From positions 52,590,235 through 52,654,234 of the forward strand of contig OZ038517.1 of assembly GCA_964036315.1 (NCBI GenBank): 64,000 nt of DNA. Reading direction: 5' to 3'. This document shows, piece by piece, positions 34,019 to 45,270 of this stretch (its first letter is position 1; every line of letters begins with the position of its first letter). The stretch comes from Acanthosepion esculentum. Its lineage: Eukaryota > Mollusca > Cephalopoda > Sepiida > Sepiidae. Under the pieces are notes generated by a model. The model had not been told where the DNA came from. It did not search any database and worked only from the letters and a program-made list of their open reading frames with translations. Position numbers and translations under genes: made by a program.

Positions 34019-34073
34019 CAAAACCTAACCCTAACCCTAACCCCTAACTCCTAACCCTAACCCCTAACACTAA
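34019..34073. repeat. Interstitial telomere-like (CCCTAA)n tract
   Basis: About eight CCTAACC-type units with two one-base variants (CCCCTAACTC, CCCCTAACAC). Too short and degenerate for a true telomere. Confidence 0.85.
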
Positions 34074-34088
34074 CTAAAAGTTTGTTTA

Positions 34089-34615
34089 CAATCTTGTGCA
34101 AATTAATTGAAACAACCGCTCTAGTTTCCATTCTTTCGCCATACGATCAGTTTTAGGCCCACTGGAGTTACAGGGTGTAATTGATTTCTATTTTTCTTCG
34201 GATTAGGTCATTTGCAGTGGTGTGCATTAATATGAATCTATTTTCAGAGTGTATGATGAAATTTGTTTGGCCTTGAAAAATATTGCGTGATACGTGTTTG
34301 CATCAGACTTTTAATCACGCCCAGACTCTCATGTCTCGACTGTCGATTAGTTGTCCTACGGCCAAAATTGTAACGCTGCACGAACACACTGGCAAGCCTT
34401 ACCAGTGAGCAAATCAAAGAAATATAGACTGACCCGTAAACCCTCCTGATTTAAATCCAATCGAGAATCTGTGGTCAATCTGCAAGGAACGACTTCGTGG
34501 AATGGACATACGAAGTACTAATATGTGCACTGGGTCATGTTTCATTGGGAAAACACGAAAAAAGTAAATAATAAAGGAATTATTCGTTTTGTTTCAATTA
34601 ATTTGCACAAGGGTG
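34089..34615 (+). mobile_element. Tc1-like element with TIRs and internal transposase scrap
   Basis: The left end CAATCTTGTGCAAATTAATT and the inverse of the right end CACCCTTGTGCAAATTAATT pair over about 28 bp, each flanked by TA. Inside, 34430-34505 reads PPDLNPIENLWSICKERLRG with one shift, the last catalytic block of Tc1-type transposases. Internally deleted, non-autonomous. Confidence 0.8.
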
Positions 34616-35114
34616 TAGAGTCACTCCTCAGATAGCGACCGGGCTCCGTTCCAACGACCTGGTCGCTAAACGAGAGTTTATGTCTGGTCGTTATTTTAGG
34701 CATACCATGTATGTAATAGATGAGTGTCAACCAGCTTTGAATAGCTTTAATGTCATTTTGCATCATTTGTAACATTTCTAATATATTTCGAAATATTTAT
34801 ACAATACAGTAATTTACTGATTGATTTCTTTTTACGGTTTATCAACCCGTTGCAGGTTATTTAAAACCAGAAAATATTTCTAGATTGAAAAAATTATTTT
34901 GTGATAATAATGTTTTTAATGATTTTTACTGATACAAGTCTTATTAATTAACCCATAGCTGGAGGGTGAATAATGGATTTTAAAATCACTGTGGAAGTTA
35001 TTTATTTTTCCTTTATTCTTATTAATTCCAGATATTGTATTGTTTCTTTTTTTTTTTTTAAGTCATAGTTTCTTGTAAACGAAACATTTCTTACATTAAA
35101 ATTCTCTTTTGCAG
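34616..35114. other. No gene seen before exon 3
   Basis: AT-rich intronic sequence. Confidence 0.35.
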
Positions 35115-35150
35115 ATTTCCCATTGTATAAACGGAATGAACCAGAATATA
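35115..35150 (+). CDS. vWA gene exon 3 (candidate)
   Basis: 36 nt between ATTCTCTTTTGCAG and a consensus GTAAGT. Phase 1 in and out: the incoming G makes GAT, giving D-FPLYKRNEPEY, and the outgoing A joins TT of exon 4 to give I. The peptide supplies a short charged linker directly ahead of the Cys that opens the vWA domain. Too short for homology, but splice sites, length divisible by three and phase all fit the neighbours. Confidence 0.6.
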
Positions 35151-36120
<970 letters not shown>

Positions 36121-36129
36121 TTTTTTTTT

Positions 36130-36625
36130 TAAGCTTATCACCCCAAGCAAGGCTGGAAGCCACTAGCACGCAAGGGGTTACAGAAGGTTTGGAGGAAGAG
36201 CAGATAGGAGTGGTAAAGGAGAGGATGGTGAGAAAGATAGTGGATCGATCAAGGCAAGGGGGTTACAGAAGATTTGGAGCGAGAGCAGATAGGAATGAAA
36301 GGTGAAAGGATGTGGAGAAGGGAAGTGGATAGATCAAGGCAACTGGAGATGTTGATTGACATTACACTTAAATAGTCGGAGATTATATTTGTCAGGGAAA
36401 CAGGAATAAGGAAGGGAGTTCCACAGGTGAGATGTGCGAGACATGAAGCTATTGGAGTAGAAGAGACGTCTACATCTAACAGTTTCAACGGTGAAGGGGT
36501 GGGAACGGGATTCCAGCCTCGTAGGACGTTTAAATTCATGAGGCCTGGGAACCATCGAAAGCAGCTCATCGGAGCAATTACCGTGAAAGTATTTGTAAAA
36601 AAGACAGAGCGAGGCAACGGCGCAA
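36130..36625 (-). mobile_element. Jockey-like LINE 3' end
   Basis: Leftward reading: VPRPHEFKRPTRLESRSHPF, TVETVRCRRLFYSNSFMSR and YNLRLFKCNVNQHLQL, then the inverted tail at 36135-36180. Very close to the copy at 44310-44780. Confidence 0.8.
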
Positions 36626-37078
36626 CCCTATCTTCCTGTGTCGTAAATCGATGCATTTTTGGTTCAGAAGTAATGATAAAGACATTAATTTCTTTTTTGA
36701 AAAAAATGACTCTCAAACCGAAAATTTGATTTTACCATTTACACGACAACGGTAAAAGATCAAAATATTTCAGGAACTTCATTTTTCAATGTGCTGATGA
36801 TATAATAGGATAGCGCTTGTGCATTTTAAGGTATTTAACATTTTATAGCTATAGCATAACATACAAACTTATAAATAAACAAAAACAAGTTCTAGAAGGT
36901 TCCAGGAAGCCCTAGTAGGCCCCAGAAAGTCTATACTTATATACGATTATAGAAATTTCGTCTTTGGTGCGAAATTTTAAAATAAACTGATTTAAATCAT
37001 TCTTCATTATTTTTCAATAAGAGTTCATCCAATTATTACACAGGAAATTTATTATTTTACAAATAGTCAAAAAGTCAT
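36626..37078. other. No gene seen
   Basis: AT-rich intronic sequence. Confidence 0.35.
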
Positions 37079-37091
37079 CACACACACACAT

Positions 37092-37157
<66 letters not shown>
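37079..37157. repeat. (CA)n(TA)n microsatellite, left border of the retrozyme-like unit
   Basis: CA then TA dinucleotides. Confidence 0.95.
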
Positions 37158-37160
<3 letters not shown>

Positions 37161-37180
37161 GTTTCAATCCTGGCTTGAGG

Positions 37181-37242
37181 CATTCGGAAGTCTAGTCGCA
37201 CTGAGGAGCTGTGATACAGCGAAACAGTACTGTCTGTGAATG
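37181..37242 (+). ncRNA. Hammerhead ribozyme 1 of the 303-bp unit
   Basis: Core CTGAGGA 37201-37207; stem II GCTGT 37208-37212 with ACAGC 37216-37220, loop GAT; GAA 37221-37223; stem III ACAG 37224-37227 with CTGT 37230-37233; cleavage after C37234. Stem I: CGCA 37197-37200 with TGTG 37235-37238, and distal CATT 37181-37184 with AATG 37239-37242 across a bulge. All invariant positions are intact. Confidence 0.8.
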
Positions 37243-37483
37243 ACATAATTTAGCTCTTGAAAATACATTTCAATTGAGCACTGTTGAGTGATAAGCTAAT
37301 TCTATAAACAACAGCCACCTGCACTAATGCAAAGCTCTTCAGTAAAATGAATGGAGCACTTTGGCTGATTGGCATTTGTTTACATTTGTAAAAACAATAC
37401 GCTAGATTTAGTTGTGTAACTCTAGCGAGTGAAGATAGTTCTGGCTGACACCAAATTAGTTGTGTTTCAATCCTGGCTTGAGG

Positions 37484-37545
37484 CATTCGGAAGTCTAGTC
37501 GCACTGAGGAGCTGTGATACAGCGAAACAGTACTGTCTGTGAATG
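37484..37545 (+). ncRNA. Hammerhead ribozyme 2 of the 303-bp unit
   Basis: Identical in core and stems to the first copy, shifted by 303 bases: CTGAGGA 37504-37510, predicted cleavage after C37537. Confidence 0.8.
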
Positions 37546-37548
37546 ACA

Positions 37549-37549
<1 letters not shown>

Positions 37550-37608
<59 letters not shown>
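37550..37608. repeat. (TA)n microsatellite, right border of the retrozyme-like unit
   Basis: Pure TA. Confidence 0.95.
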
Positions 37609-37612
<4 letters not shown>

Positions 37613-37648
37613 GTGTTACTTTCCTTGTTGGCTGCCGGGTGGTGTAAT

Positions 37649-38160
37649 TTGATAATTGTGTATTTAGGCAGCAATCCGTCTTATTATATATGTATTTTTA
37701 TATTTCCTTATACGTATCCAGGTTGGTAATCTCCGATGATTTGGGGGGTTTTCAGGCAACCAAAAAGATTATAAATAATGGAAGCTTTACTAATTAAAAA
37801 AATAGCCAACACTAAATAATATTCACTGCGAACACGGCCATAATGTGCTGACCGTGTTCGGAAAATAAAACATCCCCATAACTCTAGATAAATAGACACA
37901 GCCCATATAACTAGTTAATAAAAATAAAATAAAGTAAAGTAAAATAAATAGAAATATCCTTGATAATGGCTAAAAGTATAGCCGAAAGTTCACCGAATTA
38001 CAGAACATTTGAACAGTTTCTACACATTCTGTGTCCAAGAAAAGAAAACACTTGTTCGAACACAAGATATATTAAATAAAAAGCTTAATAGCAGTACTTT
38101 GTCTGTCGTCTTTAATGAAACATGTATAAAAAGTGTATTGCTGCCTAAATATACAATTAT

Positions 38161-38163
<3 letters not shown>
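37649..38163. repeat. Element bounded by 27-bp inverted repeats
   Basis: TTGATAATTGTGTATTTAGG (37649, plus CAGCAAT) is inverted at 38137-38163 with one mismatch. Inside, 37845-37862 shows another small inverted repeat around AACACGG/CCGTGTT. A degenerate TTGATAATGGC...GCCGAAAGTTC motif lies at 37959-37992. Flanked on both sides by (TA)n. Confidence 0.6.

Positions 38164-38219
<56 letters not shown>
38164..38219. repeat. (TA)n microsatellite
   Basis: Pure TA. Confidence 0.95.
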
Positions 38220-38225
<6 letters not shown>

Positions 38226-38753
38226 TATGCATATTATCCCTCACAGTTTGCACGAATCGGTGTTTCATGCAAAACGCAGTCTTCAGGTGCTGAGTATGGA
38301 CTGACCGTTACGAAAATTGAATTTAAAAATATTTCTATTTATGTAAAGTTAAGTATTATATGTAAAAAGATTTTTAAAGGCATATCATTTTTTTCATAAT
38401 TTTTTAAATATTATGATCCTAATATATATTATAATACACTGGGATCATAATCTTTTTAAATTTATATCAGCTTCAAAAAAACTTTTTAAAAACATAAAAA
38501 ATTTTTTTTAAAAACTTAAAATTTAAAAAAAAAATTAATATTTGTCAATTAAAATAACGGTTTAATTTATTGTGTATGTTATGATAAATTACATATTATA
38601 ATATATTTTTAATAATTACTATTTAATTTTTAATATTACTATTTTTTAAAATAAGTAAGTTCCCTTTTATTAAATAATTGATGATCCCTTACTCTAAATT
38701 AAAATTAAAATATAATAATAGATAGATACAAATCTTTTCCATTCATATATATA

Positions 38754-38760
<7 letters not shown>
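38220..38760. repeat. Dispersed repeat, copy 1 (partner at 55321)
   Basis: Matches 55321-55870 over its whole length (TTATCCCTCACAGTTTGCAC; GATCCTAATATATATTATAA; ATAGATAGATACAAATCTTT). It carries a hammerhead on the minus strand and ends in CT/TA dinucleotides. Confidence 0.85.
38242..38296 (-). ncRNA. Hammerhead ribozyme, core intact, stem III reduced
   Basis: Minus strand: stem I GCAC/GTGC, core CTGAAGA, stem II TGC/GCA with a long loop, GAAA, a shortened stem III ending TT then C, then GTGC. A distal CTCA/TGAG pair is possible. The copy at 55345-55398 has lost G8. Confidence 0.55.

Positions 38761-38817
<57 letters not shown>
38756..38817. repeat. (CT)n(AT)n microsatellite
   Basis: CT then TA dinucleotides. 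Confidence 0.95.
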
Positions 38818-38822
<5 letters not shown>

Positions 38823-39052
38823 GTTAAATTGGACACAGTCCGACAATTTATTAAAGACATTTTTGATATGTTTAACGTTCTTTTTATAGATACAAGTATT
38901 TAAGTAAATGTTCTGTTTATAATAAACAGTATTAAATAACATTGACCGGCCTGAATGTCCGAGAAATTTTCCGTTCTCCGACAGGAATCGAACCTGTATC
39001 CTATACGGAACCGTCACGCGAAATGACGGTTCCGTATAGGATACAGGTTCGA
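38818..39052 (-). mobile_element. tRNA-derived SINE with fold-back head
   Basis: Bases 38830-38998 are the inverse of the SINE at 51870-52040 (AACAGTATTAAATAACATTG, CCGAGAAATTTTC, TCCGACAGGAATCGAACCTG). Bases 38990-39018 and 39024-39052 form a 28-bp inverted repeat around the T-arm (CCTATACGGAACCGTCA/TGACGGTTCCGTATAGG). Confidence 0.7.
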
Positions 39053-39400
<348 letters not shown>

Positions 39401-39550
39401 CCCAGAAATAACTCCCACATAATGGTAAGACATTAGCTAGATGAAGCCACCAATGCCTTAACATTATGTGGTAGGTATTTCTGCCGCACGCTTTATATGT
39501 ATATGCATGTGTGTTAGCTGTTGGCTAATTATTTTTTTTTCTTTCCACAG

Positions 39551-40120
39551 TTTGTAAGGACAGTCCAGTTGATATTACCTTGGTCATCGATTCTTCGCGC
39601 AGTATTCATCCATTCGACTTTCAAAGGCAGAGTAACTTTTTGGTAAAGTTCGTGACTCTTTTCGACATCAACCCAAACAGGGTGCGGGTGGCGGCCGTAT
39701 CCTTCGGTTTGAAGGTCATTCAACAGGGCGCTTTCACTTTCAACAAATACGGGAGTACAGAAGAGGTTCAAAGCGGACTCCGGGGTATCAGGTACCGCGG
39801 TGGAGAATATGGCGAGGGAACAAATACTGCTTTGGCGCTTGCGTTCGTCCGCAAGAAAATATTTCGAGACGCCCGCCCCGAGGCCAAAAAGCTGTGCATT
39901 GTCCTGACCGACGGACGCTCGACTGACCCCAAAAAGACCCAAGAGGAAGCAGCTTTGCTCAAAAGCGAAAACGTCCAAATGGTAGCCATTGGAATTGGAA
40001 CGCTTATATCAATGGAGGAATTAAAAGGCATAGCAAGCAGTTCTGATCTCGTCTTTACTGTCGGCAACCACTCGCTGCTGCAAACCATCAAAAAGCAACT
40101 TATACTGGCGATATGTACAG
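39551..40120 (+). CDS. vWA gene exon 4: complete von Willebrand factor A domain
   Basis: 570 nt, phase 1 in and out, acceptor TTTTTCTTTCCACAG, donor GTTATT (weak at +3 and +4). It codes residues 43-232 of the model: C44-K-D-S-P, beta strand ITLVIDSSRSI with the full MIDAS motif DxSxS (D56, S58, S60), the MIDAS Thr region GEGTNTALALA (133-135) and the third MIDAS loop IVLTDGRST (D163), ending LAIC231-T. Cys44 and Cys231 bracket the domain as in matrilin and collagen VI A domains, where the pair forms a disulfide. The GC content is far above the flanks. All metal-binding positions are intact, so the domain should bind divalent cations and ligands outside the cell. A one-exon A domain with 1-1 phases is the classic shuffled-module arrangement. 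Confidence 0.92.
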
Positions 40121-40139
40121 GTTATTACATTTCTTATTA

Positions 40140-40890
40140 CCACAATTGTTAAGATTATCAAAACTTTTTATTATAGTAGACTTAAGATTATCAAATCTTT
40201 TTTATTACAGTAGTCATGATATAGATTATGAAAAATTTTTATAATAGTAGTTTTATGATTATCAAATTTTTTTATTACATTATTTTAAGATTATCAAAAC
40301 TTTTTTTTATTACAGTAGTCTTAAGATTATCAAAACTTTTTATTATACTAGTCTTAAGATTATCAAAACTTTTTATTATACTTGTCTTAAGATTATCAAA
40401 CCTTTTTATTATACTAGTCTTAAGATTATCAAAACTTTTTATTATACTCGTCTTAAGATTATCAAAACCTTTTATTATACTAGTCTTAAGATTATCAAAA
40501 CTTTTTATTATACTAGTCTTAAGATTATCAAAACTTTTTATTATACTCGTCTTAAGATTATCAAAACCTTTTATTATACTAGTCTTAAGATTATCAAAAC
40601 TTTTTATTATACTAGTCTTAAGATTATCAAAACCTTTTATTATACTACTCTTAAGATTATCAAAACTTTTTATTATACTAGTCTTAAGATTATCAAAACA
40701 TTTTTTTTTAAATAATCAAAACTTTTTTCATTTCAGTAGTTTTAACATTATCAAAACTTTTTATTACAGCAGTATTAATATTATCAAGGCTTATTTTTTT
40801 ATTATAGTAGTGTTAAGATTATCAAACAAAATTTTTATTATAGTAATCTTAATGTCAAAACGTTTTTTATTATACTAGTCTTAAGGTTAT
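40140..40890 (+). repeat. 33-bp minisatellite starting 20 bp after the vWA exon
   Basis: About 20 units of CTTAAGATTATCAAAACTTT plus TTATTATACTAGT. The period of 33 keeps a frame open from 40228 to 40878 (RLSKLFIILVL repeats), which is an artefact of the array. Diverged remnants recur at 41150-41260 and 44900-45110. Confidence 0.93.
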
Positions 40891-40919
40891 CACATTTGTT
40901 ATAACATTTAAACATGTAT

Positions 40920-41160
40920 TATTATATTAGATTTCAGCTATTACTATTTCCATGGAACGTATTCAGATGAATTACGTTCCTTAGTTCCACCAGTTCTAAC
41001 TTTCACGGCTAACACTTGTCATGCCACGCCCATTATAGCTAACCACCCTCATTCCCTTCGTATTCCATTGTACAGTTTCACTCGATCAGCTTCTTCCCAC
41101 GAACCGCTGTTTTGTGGAACCGTCTCGTTCAGGGTGAACATTATTGTAAAAAAATAGCAT
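40920..41160 (+). mobile_element. LINE RT C-terminal fragment, second family
   Basis: YYYFHGTYSDELRSLVPPVL then TFTANTCHATPII, and later a TVLWNRLVQG-like end with frameshifts. A jockey/CR1-type C-terminal block distinct from the FKRxTRL family. Confidence 0.5.
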
Positions 41161-41275
41161 TTTTATTATAGTGGTCTTTCCTTACAGTAGACGTAGCAGT
41201 TGATTCGATATGATCGCCTCACTTCACTTAAATTATCATAACATTGTTATTATAGTAGTTTTGTAGCGCACCGTG
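41161..41275 (+). repeat. Remnant of the 33-bp minisatellite
   Basis: TTTTTATTATAGTGGTCTTT and ATTGTTATTATAGTAGTTTT are diverged units left between insertions. Confidence 0.5.
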
Positions 41276-41641
41276 GGGGTGAAGATGTGAAGAGATATCA
41301 GAAGGTTAAAATTTCCTGCTGGCCGGTCCAGCTACATGGGAATGTCGGACTTTAATTAAGTCCAAAGAAGACAAAGAAAAACAAACAAGACCGATATACA
41401 TGGGTAAACAAATATATATTAATAACGAGTTACACAAAGACATGAACAGTTACATAGAGTTTGTATGGGGAAATTATGTGCGTGTGTTGTAAGTGTTCGT
41501 ACGTACGTGTGTTGTTCTTAGCGCGATCCCAGAATTTGGGAAACGCTGTATCTGTGAGAGGTCACATATTGGCCTAAGTGGAAAAAGAGAGATTTTACCT
41601 CGCCTCCGCGCGAGGTAGCGGCCCAAGGCCTAAGTTGAAAA

Positions 41642-41703
<62 letters not shown>

Positions 41704-41765
41704 GTCAACCAGTATTTATAGCCAGGGTAGAGAGACCCCTGTTGAAGGATTAAGCTAACTGCTTA
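41276..41765. other. Unassigned insertion with a (GA)n tract
   Basis: Contains CACAAAGACATGAACAGTTA, CGTACGTACGTGTG and a 60-bp (GA)n at 41641-41701. It ends with GCTAACTGCTTAACATCAT, after which minisatellite remnants resume. Possibly a gypsy-like or SINE fragment; not identified. Confidence 0.35.
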
Positions 41766-41819
41766 ACATCATATTTTGTTATTCTAGTAGTCTTATTATC
41801 ATAGCATTATAAATCAAAG

Positions 41820-42500
41820 TAAACCTGACAACTGGTCTTGAGAAAGACCTTCAATCAGTGATTAACGAGGACAAAAAGTGGCATGTAAATGTTAATGTCT
41901 CCAAAAGAAAACTGCTTTCGTTTAATCACCATTTAATTTCTGCCTGCCATCAGCATAGCTTATGCTAAACTCCAGGAGAAAATACTCTACGCCTTCTTGG
42001 ACTTACGTTTGCTCCTGATGTGAAGTGAGGCGATCATATCGAATCAACTGCTACGTCTACTGTAAGGAAAGTTGTTTCATTGTGTCGTGCCAGAAGATTT
42101 TCTCGTCAGAATCCATCTTGCACATTTCTAAATCTACCATTCGTTCGTGCATTGAATACTCCTGTCATATCTGGACTGTTGCTCCTGCTGTTTATTTGAA
42201 GATTATTGACGAAATTCAAAGAAGTAATGTAACCGATCCTGATTTGGCATCTTACCTAAACTCCGGGAGAGTACTTCTTGGACACACGTTTTCCACTAAC
42301 ATGAAGTGGAGCGACTATATTGAATCAATTGCTAAGTCTACTGTTTCACTATGTCGCGCCAGAAATTTTTTCTCATCAGAATCCATCTTGCACATTTATA
42401 AATCTACCATTCATCCGTGCACTGGATACTGCTGGTCTTGTGATCCTGCTATATTTATCGGGATTCCTGACAAAATTCCGTCCTGGGTAAGACGATAAAC
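41820..42500 (+). mobile_element. Jockey-like LINE RT fragment with internal duplication
   Basis: The block SSESILHISKSTIRSCIEYS CHIW occurs twice (42100-42200 and 42380-42440), the second as SSESILHIYKSTIHPCTGYC. Between them LDPDLASYLNSGRVLLGH is followed by FSTNMKWSDYIESIAKSTVS. So a new copy or recombinant joins two thumb regions. Confidence 0.75.
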
Positions 42501-42779
42501 CACATTCGACAGCAAGGCCTCTGATCAAGAGGTTTTGAGGAGCGTGGAACCACCTCTTAATTGCTGGTGTTCCCATGTCCACCCTGACCCAGGGTAGTAG
42601 CACCTGTTATGGTCCCAACTATGGGCAAATAGTTAACCCGCAAACTGGTGTCAAAACACTATGAAAGTGTAAAATAGGTTTTTAATACCAGCAATAAATT
42701 TTTTGTTAAAAGAAATTATTACCAGCAATACATTTTTGAAGAAATAAATCTTGCCAGCAATACGTTTTTGTAAAAAATA

Positions 42780-42862
42780 TTACCAGATATAAAAAATCGT
42801 GTCGGCATTAAACAACCCATTGAGGTTGACATGCCTTAAAACAAACCAAACCAAACCATGAC
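42780..42862 (+). repeat. SINE-like 3' tail (partner of 145-197)
   Basis: CGGCATTAAACAACCCATTG then AGGTTGACATGCCTTAAAAC and AAACCAAACC. The preceding 42640-42780 contains three copies of a TACCAGCAATAxATTTTT line. Confidence 0.5.
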
Positions 42863-42869
42863 AAAATTT

Positions 42870-43330
42870 AAGGAAGGAACTGTAATGTAATTGATCCTGA
42901 CCTCACAAATTCAGTTATTTTTTTACTGACTTGGTTTGACTTCCTCTGACTTTTCTACAAATATATTCATGGCACCTGTTCTGGTGAATCTTTTGTTCTT
43001 AGTGTCCCGTCTACATGAATTTAAACGTGCTACTTGTTTGGTAGTTAGGTCTCACCATTCTACTGTTGAACGAGCTATATGCAACCTCTAACAGTTTCTT
43101 TTCTCTCACTTCCCACCTGTGAAGTAGAAGAGAAGTAGTCTCTCTCAGATAAGAATGTAAGATTCACGTTTCAGATTAGGGCCCCAGGGACAGTAATTGA
43201 ATTCCTGAATTGAATAAAATGTTCCCCTGATAACTACAATCTTCAAACATCGAAATGCAATGTCAGATGCCATCTTCTGCCTTCTTGAACGTTGACCCTT
43301 TATTGTCCTTTCCGCAATCCTCCTCAAATT
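42870..43330 (+). mobile_element. Jockey-like LINE 3' fragment
   Basis: The VPSTxxFKRATCLVVRSHHST VE region at 43008-43075 followed by the SFLSLPTCxV block. Ends DAIFCLLER-type sequence and TTTATTGTCCTTTCCGCAAT. Confidence 0.65.
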
Positions 43331-43439
43331 CCCGGATACCCCCAAAAGGTTTATGTCATGTTTTGTAAGTTATAACAAAGACATCATGACTGTAACATAC
43401 TACGCCGCTTTGGGTTCACGTTTTTGTTTTGTTTTTTTT

Positions 43440-44070
43440 TACTGACGTGAAGTGGAGAGACTACATTGAATCAACTGCTACGAAAGGAAAGTTTGTTCAC
43501 CGTGTCGTTCCAGAAAATCTTCTCGTCAGGATCCATCTCGTACCTTTATAAATCTACCATTCGTCCGAGGAGTAAACATTGCTGTCATATCTGGTACGAT
43601 GCCCTGCTATTCATCTCGAGATTCTTGACAAAATCCAAAGAAGGATCTGCAGTGCAATCGATCCTGACCTGGCATCTCGACTTCAGTCACTTTCTCACCG
43701 ACTTGACGTGGCTTCTCTCTGTCTTTTCTACATCCATCTTCCTGGTATCTGTTCTTATCAGCTTTTTCCCCGGGTACCTCGACTACATGAATTTAAGCGT
43801 GCTACTAGATTGGCAATTAGGTCTCACCGTTTTACTGTCGAACTAGTTAGATGCAGCCACCATTTTACTCTAACAGTTTCATTTCTTTCACTTCCCACCT
43901 GTGGAACTCCCTTCCGATTCATTGCTTCCTTTATCACCACAATCATCAAAAATTGAAATGCAATGTCAGATGCCATCTTCTGCCTTCTTGAACGCTGATC
44001 CTTTATTGTCCTTTCCTCAATCCTCAAATTCTCCGATACCCCCAGATTCCGATTCAGATTAATCGTCCCA
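43440..44070 (+). mobile_element. Jockey-like LINE RT 3' region, longest copy
   Basis: TDVKWRDYIESTATKGKF-like start, LYKSTIRPRSKHCCHIWYDA, ILDKIQRRICSAIDPDLASR LQSLSHRLDVASLCLF, VPRLHEFKRATRLAIRSHRF TVELVRCSHHF. A shift lies near 43610-43680. Gives the best view of the family's C-terminus. Confidence 0.85.
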
Positions 44071-44309
44071 TCACTAATGTAAATGCACCCATACACGACA
44101 TTATCAGAAAGTGAAAGCGATAACTGTAGTAAATATAAAGCCAACATTTGTCAAATTCAATAAAACATTAGATTATAGAGAATATTTTCCCAAATTTTTA
44201 AAATTACTGAGTACTTAAAAGCTACATATAAGAGGCACTCACGTTCTTTTCTTCAATAATGTTTTACAGATAAAGCCTCCGTAGAACAATATTAGATCTT
44301 TTTTTTTTT

Positions 44310-44880
44310 TTTTTTTGAAACGTATCACCCCAAGCAAGGCTAGAGGCCACTATCACGCATGGGGTTACAGAAGGGTTGGAGGAAGAGCAGATAGGAGTGG
44401 TAAAGGAGAGGATGAGGAGAAAGAGAAAGACAGTGGGTCGATCAAGGCAAGGGGGTTACAGAAGATTTGGAGCGAGAGCAGATAGGAATGAAAGATGAAA
44501 GGATGTGGAGAAGGGAAGTGGATAAATCAAGGCAACTGGAGATGTCAATTGACGCTACACTTAAACCGTTGGAGATTGTATTTGTCAGGGAAACAGTAAT
44601 AAGGAAGGGAGTTCCATAGGCGAGATGTGCGAGACATGAAGCTATTGGAGTAGAAGAGACGTCTACATCTAACAGTTTCAACGGTGAAGGGGTGGGAACG
44701 GGATTCCAGCCTCGTAGGACGTTTAAATTCACGAGGCCTAGGGACAAGCGAAAGCAACTCCTCGGAGCAATTACTGTCATCTCTTTCTTCTCGTTCTCTT
44801 TCACTGCATGCAACCTGCTGCGTTCTAGTGGCCTTATCGACCTGCTTGGGGTGAAAGGTAGTTTAAACATTATCTCCATT
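44310..44880 (-). mobile_element. Jockey-like LINE 3' end
   Basis: VPRPREFKRPTRLESRSHPF and TVETVRCRRLFYSNSFMSR leftward from 44750, with the inverted tail at 44320-44370 after an A/T run. About 95% like 36130-36625. Confidence 0.8.
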
Positions 44881-44889
44881 TTTAAATCT

Positions 44890-45115
44890 TAACATTGTCA
44901 TAAAAATCTATGACTTTAGTCTTACATTATAATACATTTTTATAGTAGTCTTAACTTTCTCAAAATTTTCATTATAGTAGTCTTAATAATATCATAACAT
45001 TTTCTTGTAGTAGCCATCATAACATTTTATTTGTCTTGACATTTCATAACCATTTTATTATAGTAGTCTTACATTTATAACGTTTCTGTTATAGGATTTG
45101 TAATAATTTTATTGA
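44890..45115 (+). repeat. Distal remnant of the 33-bp minisatellite
   Basis: ATTTTTATAGTAGTCTTAAC, TTTTCATTATAGTAGTCTTA and similar lines, diverged units 4 kb from the main array. Confidence 0.6.
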
Positions 45116-45270
45116 AGTACTGAAATTAATATGATACTTCTTGAAACTGGCAGTAGCGGAAGTGCCTGAAAAGTTTATTATTGTTTTATATTTTAGGTTT
45201 TCTTTTTTGTTTTAAATTTTATATTGTGCACTATCATTCTATGACGTTCGCACTTTCTTGCGCATATATA

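Larger units (their letters stand above)
37157..37549 (+). mobile_element. Retrozyme-like repeat: hammerhead-body-hammerhead, 303-bp unit
   Basis: Bases 37157-37246 and 37460-37549 are a 90-bp direct repeat with an exact 303-base offset. Each contains a type I hammerhead. The 303-nt interval between predicted cleavage sites (after 37234 and after 37537) would be released as one monomer. No ORF. Both flanks are (TA)n. Short hammerhead-delimited tandem units of this kind are known in animals as retrozymes moved through circular RNA; identification here is by structure. Confidence 0.75.

Noticed and set aside
34019..34073. A chromosome end
   Set aside because: Only about 55 bp, degenerate and flanked by ordinary interspersed repeats on both sides.
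39529..40091. Minus-strand ORFs opposite the vWA exon
   Set aside because: Antisense shadows of a strongly coding exon.
39580..40152. vWA ORF continuing past 40120 to its own stop
   Set aside because: The extra residues lie in the intron; phase 1 joining at 40120 to the 45-nt exons fits better, and the tail runs into the minisatellite.
40228..40878. 216-residue hydrophobic ORF looking like a multi-pass membrane protein
   Set aside because: It is the 33-bp minisatellite read in one frame; the period divisible by three keeps it open. No start context, no unique sequence.
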